A DNA stretch of 64,000 bases. It comes from Bubalus kerabau. Taxonomy: Eukaryota > Chordata > Mammalia > Artiodactyla > Bovidae. The notes beneath the pieces are model-generated. The model made no database searches. It saw only the letters and a list, made by a program, of their open reading frames with translations, and was not told where the DNA came from. Of the stretch, positions 58,187-64,000 are shown one piece after another. The translations under genes were made by a program, and so were the position numbers. The stretch lies in contig NC_073628.1 of assembly GCF_029407905.1 (NCBI RefSeq), forward strand, positions 12,925,501-12,989,500, in the 5' to 3' direction. Each line of letters opens with the position of its first letter. Position 1 is the stretch's first letter.

Positions 58187-59149
58187 GTGAGGGGACAATA
58201 CTGAGGGTTGGTTCTCAAACTGGAGCTTGCAGGAACCCTTGTGCTGCTACTGGGAGGAGGGCGCCCTCTGGAGGCCATGTCAAACCATTGCAGATGCTGC
58301 TGAACCCTGTGGCTGGGCCAGTGCCTCCCACAAAACCAATCACTTGAAAGTAAAGGGTCGTTTGGGACACTGATCTTCCTGAAATAAATGTGGAGATGCC
58401 ACACCATATGGCATGGTGGGAGTCAGGGAGAGGGGAACACTGAGGTCCTCAGTCCTCAAAGAGCTTCAACTCAATCTGAACCCTTAGTTGAATGAACATG
58501 AATTTCAGCAGTAGCAGTCCCTGAAATAGGCCATGTTACAAGGAGAATGGCTGGGGAGAGTCCCAGTGTGATGTCCCAGTATAAGTTAACAGGCTCCCTT
58601 CCCTTTCAGAGTTTTCCTGGTTTGGATGATAAATTACATGGTCAGGCTCATTCTTGCCTGTATCTTCCCCTTGTTCCGGCCAGGTGCCTCCTTTGTGAGT
58701 TGGGGTACCCAACCCCTCTGGGGAGGTTGGATGCTAATGTGAATAAAGGGTGAACAGTGACTGCTCAGCCCCAGCACAGGGTGGAACGGGAGTTCAGAGC
58801 AGGCTGATGGGCTCAAAGAAGGCTTTGAGGAAGAGAGGGAATTTCAGGAATTCTAAAACCACAAACTCATTGAGCCATATGGAGGGTTGCTTGGTTCTAG
58901 GCAAAACTGCACTGGATTCCATGCAAATGGCATCTCAAGATGATCTGCACTGGGGCACTTGGGACTTACTCAGGGTGATGAGGGCTACGGACTGACCAGT
59001 GGGGATGGGGAACAAGAGTACTTTACCCAACCAAGCCTGGAATGGCCACAGAGGGTGAGTGTGGACTGAAGGAGGCTTTGCAGAGTTCCTGAGTTAAAGC
59101 TTCAAGAAATTGTTGTGGGCACTGCTCTATTTAAGAGGGATAACCAACA

Positions 59150-59330
59150 AGTTGTTGTGTAGCACAGGGAACTCTGTTCAGTTATATGACAGCCTGGATG
59201 TGAGGGGTGTCTTTGGGACCAGGATACCCGGATACATGCGGTTGAGTCCCTTTACTGTCCACCTGAAACTCAGAATATTGTTAATCAGCTATACTCCAAT
59301 ACAAAGTAACATTTTTAAATAAAGGACAGA
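59150..59330 (+). repeat. Old L1 3'-end fragment in PAG intron 8 (copy B)
   Basis: The counterpart of 4250-4410, ending AATCAGCTATACTCCAATAC. Shared by both duplicates. Confidence 0.65.
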
Positions 59331-59439
59331 TTGTGGGGATGTAGCAGGAGAACCAGCACTCTCTTCAGAGAAAACAAGGAGCAAGAGTCAGAAGGAAAGA
59401 AACAGGGAGTGAGGAGAGCTAGGGACACACTTGTTCTTT

Positions 59440-59745
59440 TTGAAAAAATTATATTGAAATGTGGCTAATCTTCATTGTGGCATTAAGTTCTGCTGCACAG
59501 CAATGTGACTCAGTTATACACATAAAAATATATTTTTTCTTATTCTTTTTCATGTGATTTATCACTGAATGTTGAAAATAACTTCTTGTGCTCTACAGTA
59601 GGACTTTGTTGTTTTTCATTCCTCTGTTTCCCCAACTCCCACTCCTCCCCTATCCCACACCCTTCCTCATGGCAACCTCATGTCTTGGACCTCTTTGGTT
59701 GATGAACTCTCATATCCCCTGCTGCTGAGAAAACCCCTTGATACT
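59440..59745 (-). repeat. Old L1 3'UTR fragment, antisense, in PAG intron 8 (copy B)
   Basis: The counterpart of 4515-4840 with the same landmarks (ATGTGACTCAGTTATACACA, CCTTCCTCATGGCAACC). Confidence 0.65.
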
Positions 59746-59846
59746 TACAAAAGAGGGAAATAAAACAAAGAATTGTGCTGGGTCTGGATATTGGGGGGAG
59801 TCACCAAGGGCTCATGCTGACTGGTTTGTGTCTCTGATTCCCCCAG

Positions 59847-59996
59847 GATTCTAGAGGCCGCTGCTATACCACCTTTAAAGAGAGCCCATTGAGTCCATCT
59901 ATAGAGTTCTGGATCCTGGGTGATGTCTTAATGAGGCTGTATTTCTCAGTCTTTGATCGAGGAAATGACAGGATTGGCCTGGCACGGGCAGTATAA
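59847..59996 (+). CDS. PAG: PAG copy B exon 9 (terminal coding exon)
   Basis: Acceptor TCCCCCAG, then 49 codons and TAA at 59994-59996. It encodes RCYTTF, the WILGD signature and LRLYFSVFDRG-like end to LARAV. The frame of this exon is intact, but it can only be reached through the frameshifted exon 8. Confidence 0.9.
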   Translation, partial: DSRGRCYTTFKESPLSPSIEFWILGDVLMRLYFSVFDRGNDRIGLARAV

Positions 59997-60121
59997 ATGC
60001 TTGGAGTGGTTCAGAAATCAATAAGGCCACTCCTAAAACACACTCACTCACACTTGGGCACTGCTGCCCAGGATGCTGGTGAACTGTGTTTGGTGGTCTG
60101 CACACCCTGTTCTCAGTAAAG

Positions 60122-60127
60122 AATAAA
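60122..60127 (+). promoter_or_regulatory. PAG: Polyadenylation signal of PAG copy B
   Basis: AATAAA lies about 126 nt after the stop codon, overlapping the position of the copy A signal. Confidence 0.7.
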
Positions 60128-60129
60128 GG

Positions 60130-61190
60130 GTCTCACTCTTAATGGTGCTGAAACAAATGGTTGCCTCTGTGTCTGGGAGTGAAGGATCTAGAACCAAATC
60201 TGGATCAAAATTGAGAGAAACCCTACTCCACCTGCCTTCAAGGAAAAGTGAGACTCATTGAAATGATCCTGGGAATCCAGGACACAAGAATCAGAGCAAA
60301 TAAAAAGATCTCTGTGACTGGACCCAAGAAATCAGAAGTCATCAGTTCTTTCTTTCTCTCCCTCGGGCTTTCCCTTCCCTCTTCTTTGATGGTCTTAGCT
60401 GACAACTTTCTTCCTTAAGACTTCTACACCTAGTGAGGGAGTCCAAGCTACATTCCCTAGGGTTCTATATCCTGATTGCATCTTCTAGTAAAGAAAGAAG
60501 CTGGGAGCCATTAGAGTTCAAGGGTATTCTCTGAATGATACACCTGAATTCACATGTACAGCCCGAGATCAGCCATCCTGGCAGGGCCATGGGGTCCTAT
60601 GATTGGCTTTACATGGTCATTGGCCCTGACACAGCAGCACACATGATTGTCAATTTCCTCCAGAACTACATGACTGAAGCTGGGAAGAGGCAGCCCCAAG
60701 GATAGCGACTGGCAGATGGTGTAGGCCATGGAAGAGTTTGTGATGACCCACCAACTCCACCATCTCCTCATTCAGAGGAATTATAAGGGGTATAATCATC
60801 CCATCTCAGATGATCTTATCGCTGGACTTCTCCTCCAGGGGATTTTGGGTGAGGTACTTCATGCAGAGCTGGTTCCCTCTTGTTCCCACACCCGTCACAA
60901 GCTCTCTGCCACATATGCCTGCTCTGTCCTTTCCAGGCCTACGTAGTAAGTGGTGGCCTCAGTACAGGGCCCAGAATGTCCCTTCCTTGGCCTCCAATGC
61001 TGCTGGGGAGAATGCAATGCATGTATCCATGGGTACACAGAGCCTTCTGCTTTTCTGAGCTTTTCCATGGGTGAGGCTACATACTATTTGCTTGGAGCTG
61101 CCATGGTCAGGCACTTTTGCAGTGGAAACATCCATTCTTTACACCTGGAGGCCCTCAGTAGATGCCTCAGCTAAGACAGCAGGGGTCAGA
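60130..61190. other. 3' flank of PAG copy B, duplicated with copy A flank
   Basis: The block aligns with about 5225-6350. No independent gene is supported. Confidence 0.5.
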
Positions 61191-61194
61191 GGTT

Positions 61195-62473
61195 GATTTC
61201 CTTTCAGATTGACTTGTTTGATCTCCTTGTTGTATAAGGGACTCTCAAGAATCTTCTCAAGCACCGCAGTTCAAAAGCTCAATTCCAGATCTCACATCTG
61301 TACATGATTACTGGAAAACCATAGCTGTGACACTACAGCCCTCTGTAGCAAAATGAGTCTCTGCTTTTTAATGCACTGTTCAGGTTTTTCATAGCCTTTC
61401 TTCCTTCCAAGGAGCAAGTGTCTTTTAATTTTGTGGCTGCAGTCAAGGTCCATAGTGGTTTTGAGCCCAAGAAAAAAAAAATCTGCCACTGTTTCCAATT
61501 CTCCCTCATCTATATGTCATGAAGTGGTGAGACTGGATGCCATGAATGTTGAGTATCTTTTGGTGAATAGTTTTTTGAATGTTGAGTTTTACACCAGCTT
61601 TTTTGCATCTCCTCTCCTTATCAATTGGTCTTCAGTTCTTTGCTTTCTGCTATTAGGGTGGTGTCATCTTCATTCTGTAGATGTTGATATTTCTCCCAGC
61701 AATCTTGATTCCATCTTGGGATTTATGCATTCCAGCATATCTTATGATCTTTCCTACATACAAGTTCAATAACCAGAGTGACAATGTATACATTGTCATG
61801 CTCATTTCCCAATTTTAAATCTTTTAGTTGTTCTATGTCTGATTCTAACTGCCACTTTTTGACCTACATACAGACTTTGAGGAGACAGGTAAGGTGATCT
61901 GCTACTCCCCAGTCTCTTAAGAATTTTCCACAATTTGTTGTGGTCCATACAGTGAAAGGCTTTAGCATAGTCAGTGAAGCAGATGTAGATGTTTTTCTGG
62001 AATCCGCTTGGTTTCTCTATGATCCAATGGATGTTGGCAATTTGACCTCTGGTTCCTCAAACCAGTTTGTACATCTGGAAGTTCTCAGTTCATGTACAGT
62101 GAAGCTTAGCTTGAAGGATTTTGAGGATTACCTTGCTAGCAAGTGAGATGAGCACAATTGCATGATAGGTTGAACATTCTTTGCAGTTGCTTCCTTTTGG
62201 ATTGGAATGACTGACCTTTCCAGCATGTGGCCACTGGTGAGTTTTCCAAATTTGCTGCCATATTCAATTCAGCAGTGTTACAGCCTCATTATTTAGGATG
62301 TTTTAAACAGCTCAGCTGGAATTCCATTACCTACACTAGCTTTGCTTGTAGTGATGCTTCCTAAGGCCCACTTGACTTTATGCTCTAGGATATCTGGCTT
62401 TACATAAGTGACTCCAACATTGTCTATATCCAGGTCATTATGAACATTTTTGTATAGTTTTTCTGTGCATTCT
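61195..62473 (-). mobile_element. Old antisense BovB fragment (copy B counterpart of 6370-7670)
   Basis: It has the same truncated 3' boundary and internal order as the copy A fragment. It is interrupted at about 62473 (after GCATTCTTG) by a younger BovB. Confidence 0.82.
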
Positions 62474-64000
62474 TGTTCAGTTCAGTGAAGTCGTTCAGTC
62501 GTGTCCGACTGTTTGCAACCCCATGAATCACTGCACTCCAGGCCTCCCTGTCCATCACCAACTCCCAGAGTTCACCCAGACTCATGTCCATCGAGTCAGT
62601 GATGCCATCCAGCCATCTCATCCTCAGTCGTCCCTTTCTCCTCCTGCCCCCAATCCCTCCCAGCATCAGTCTTTTCCAATGAGTCAACTCTTTACATGAG
62701 GTGGCCAAAGTACTGGAGTTTCAGCTTTAGCATCATTCCTTCCAAAGAAATCCCAGGGCTGATCTCCTTCAGAATGGACTGGTTGGATCTCCTTGCAGTC
62801 CAAGGGACTCTCAAGAGTCTTCTCCAACACCACAGTTCAAAAGCATCAATTGTTCAGCACTCAGTCTTCTTCACAGTCCAAATCTCACATCCATACATGA
62901 CCACAGGAAAAACCATAGCCTTGACTAGACGGACCTTTGTTGGCAAAGTAACATCTCTGCTTTTCAATATGCTATCTAGATTGGTCATAACTTTTCTTCC
63001 AAGGAGTAAGCGTCTTTTAATTTCATGGCTGCAGTCACCATCTGCAGTGATTTTGGAGCCCAAAAAAATAAAGTCTGACACTGTTTCACTGTTTCCCCAT
63101 CTATTTCCCATGAAGTGATGGGACTGGATGCCATGATCTCTGTTTATTGAATGTTGAGCTTTAAGCCAACTTTTTCACTCTCCACTTTCACTTTCATCAA
63201 GAGGCTTTTTAGTTCCTCTTCACTTTCTGCCATAAGGGTGGTGTCATCTGCATATCTGAGGTATTGGCATTTCTCCCGGCAATCTTGCTTCTTGTGTTTC
63301 TTCCAGTCCAGCGTTTCTCATGATGTACTCTGCATAGAAGTTAAATAAGCAGGGTGACAATGTACAGCCTTGACGTACTCCTTTTCCTATTTAGAACCAG
63401 TCTGTTGTTCCATGTCCATTTCTAACTGTTGCTTCCTGACCTGCATACAAATTTCTCAAGAGGAAGATCAGGTGGTCTGGTATTCCCATTTCTTGAAGTA
63501 TTTTCCACAGTTTATTGTGATCCACACTGTCGAAAGCTTTGGCATAGTCAATAAAGCAGAAATAGATGTTTTTTCTGGAACCCTCTTGCTTTTTTGTTGA
63601 TCCAGCGGATGTTGGCAATTTGATCTCTGGTTCCTCTGCCTTTTCTAAAACCAGCTTGAACATCAGGAAGTTCACGGTTCACGTATTGCTGAAGCCTGGC
63701 TTGGAGAATGTTGAGCATTACTTTACTAGTGTGTGAGATGAGTGCAATTGTGCAGTAGTTTGAGCATTCTTTGGCATTGCCTTTCTTTGGGATTGGAATG
63801 AAAAACTGACCTTTTCCAGTCCTTTGGCCACTGCTGAGTTTTCCAAATTTGCTGGCATATTGAGCGCAGCACTTTCACAGCATTATCTTTCAGGATTTGA
63901 AATAGCTCAACTGGAATTCCATCACCCTCACTAGCTTTGTTATTAGTGATGCTTTCTAAGGCCCACTTGACTTCACATTCCAGGATGTCTGGCTCTAGGT
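62474..64000 (-). mobile_element. Younger antisense BovB LINE, runs off the right edge
   Basis: It starts with the BovB 3' terminus (TTCAGTTCAGTGAAGTCG) and reads on the minus strand back through the C-terminal region and YADD-containing RT to the start of the RT domain (matching about 34610 of BovB no. 1). Frames at 62854-63111 and 63391-63675 (minus) preserve SDFIFLGSKITADGDCSH and FIDYAKAFDSVDH with few breaks, so it is younger than its host fragment. Confidence 0.86.

Larger units (their letters stand above)
50942..60127 (+). pseudogene. PAG: PAG copy B: complete nine-exon pregnancy-associated glycoprotein gene with two disabling lesions
   Basis: Exons: 51021-51073, 52263-52413, 53385-53502, 53601-53719, 54917-55110, 56036-56152, 57855-57996, 58084-58186 and 59847-59996. 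All introns are GT-AG. Exon lengths (53, 151, 118, 119, 194, 117, 142, 103, 150 nt) follow the pepsin-family plan; without the exon 8 insertion the product would be 380 residues, the usual PAG length. The parts are a 15-residue signal peptide, a propeptide, first active-site DTGSSDL (Asp at residue 89), flap NYGSG, second motif DTGRAY and C-terminal ILGD. NLT and NKT sequons are present. Lesions are TGA at 53466-53468 (Trp codon) and a 4-nt insertion in exon 8. PAGs are secreted trophoblast glycoproteins related to pepsin. This copy appears to be a recent pseudogene unless the lesions are sequencing errors. Confidence 0.88.

Noticed and set aside
1..64000. A previously undescribed multi-gene system
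   Set aside because: Beyond the PAG exons and retroelements I found no other cluster of coding sequence with shared context; nothing supports a new pathway or defence system.

Overview
The window looks like nuclear DNA of a ruminant, most likely a bovid. Three things point there: BovB LINEs, ruminant SINEs (Bov-A/Bov-tA type and the tRNA-Glu-derived CHR type) and artiodactyl-type L1 LINEs, together with exons of the pregnancy-associated glycoprotein (PAG) family. PAGs are placental aspartic-protease relatives known from ruminants and their kin. In cattle they form a large tandem cluster on chromosome 29 (established knowledge, not visible here). No bacterial, viral or organellar genes were seen. 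The species cannot be fixed from sequence alone.

Layout. Positions 1-1175 are the 5' end of an antisense BovB. From about 1190 to 6345 lies the 3' half of one PAG copy (copy A: exons 7, 8 and 9 plus 3' flank), followed by an old antisense BovB fragment (6370-8185). From 8.4 to 49.8 kb there is no recognisable host gene. This stretch holds a head-to-head BovB pair (9488-12117), a long antisense L1 with a nested SINE and BovB (12690-20830), scattered SINEs with anonymous sequence (20.9-31.7 kb), two head-to-tail sense BovB elements (32250-36135 and 36295-39727), a second long antisense L1 (39765-47635) and a 5'-truncated third L1 (47730-49485). LINEs cover roughly half of the window.

The main host locus is a complete nine-exon PAG gene (copy B, about 50.94-60.13 kb, plus strand). 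It has a TATA box, start codon, GT-AG introns throughout and a poly(A) signal, and the exon lengths match the pepsin-family pattern. It carries two clear lesions: TGG to TGA directly after the first active-site motif in exon 3, and a 4-nt insertion in exon 8. It is therefore best read as a recent pseudogene, or as a gene model needing verification. Copy A has its own different lesions: the second catalytic DTG reads DTE, and exon 8 lacks 2 nt.

Copies A and B belong to one tandem segmental duplication. About 1190-7670 aligns by eye with about 56325-62473, including introns, 3' flank and the old BovB fragment. Later insertions tell the copies apart. Copy A has a processed-transcript insertion and an antisense BovB in intron 6. 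Copy B has a Bov-A SINE in intron 6 and a younger BovB nested in the old one. I saw no novel molecular system. The most informative content is this decaying duplicated gene family and its retroelement history.
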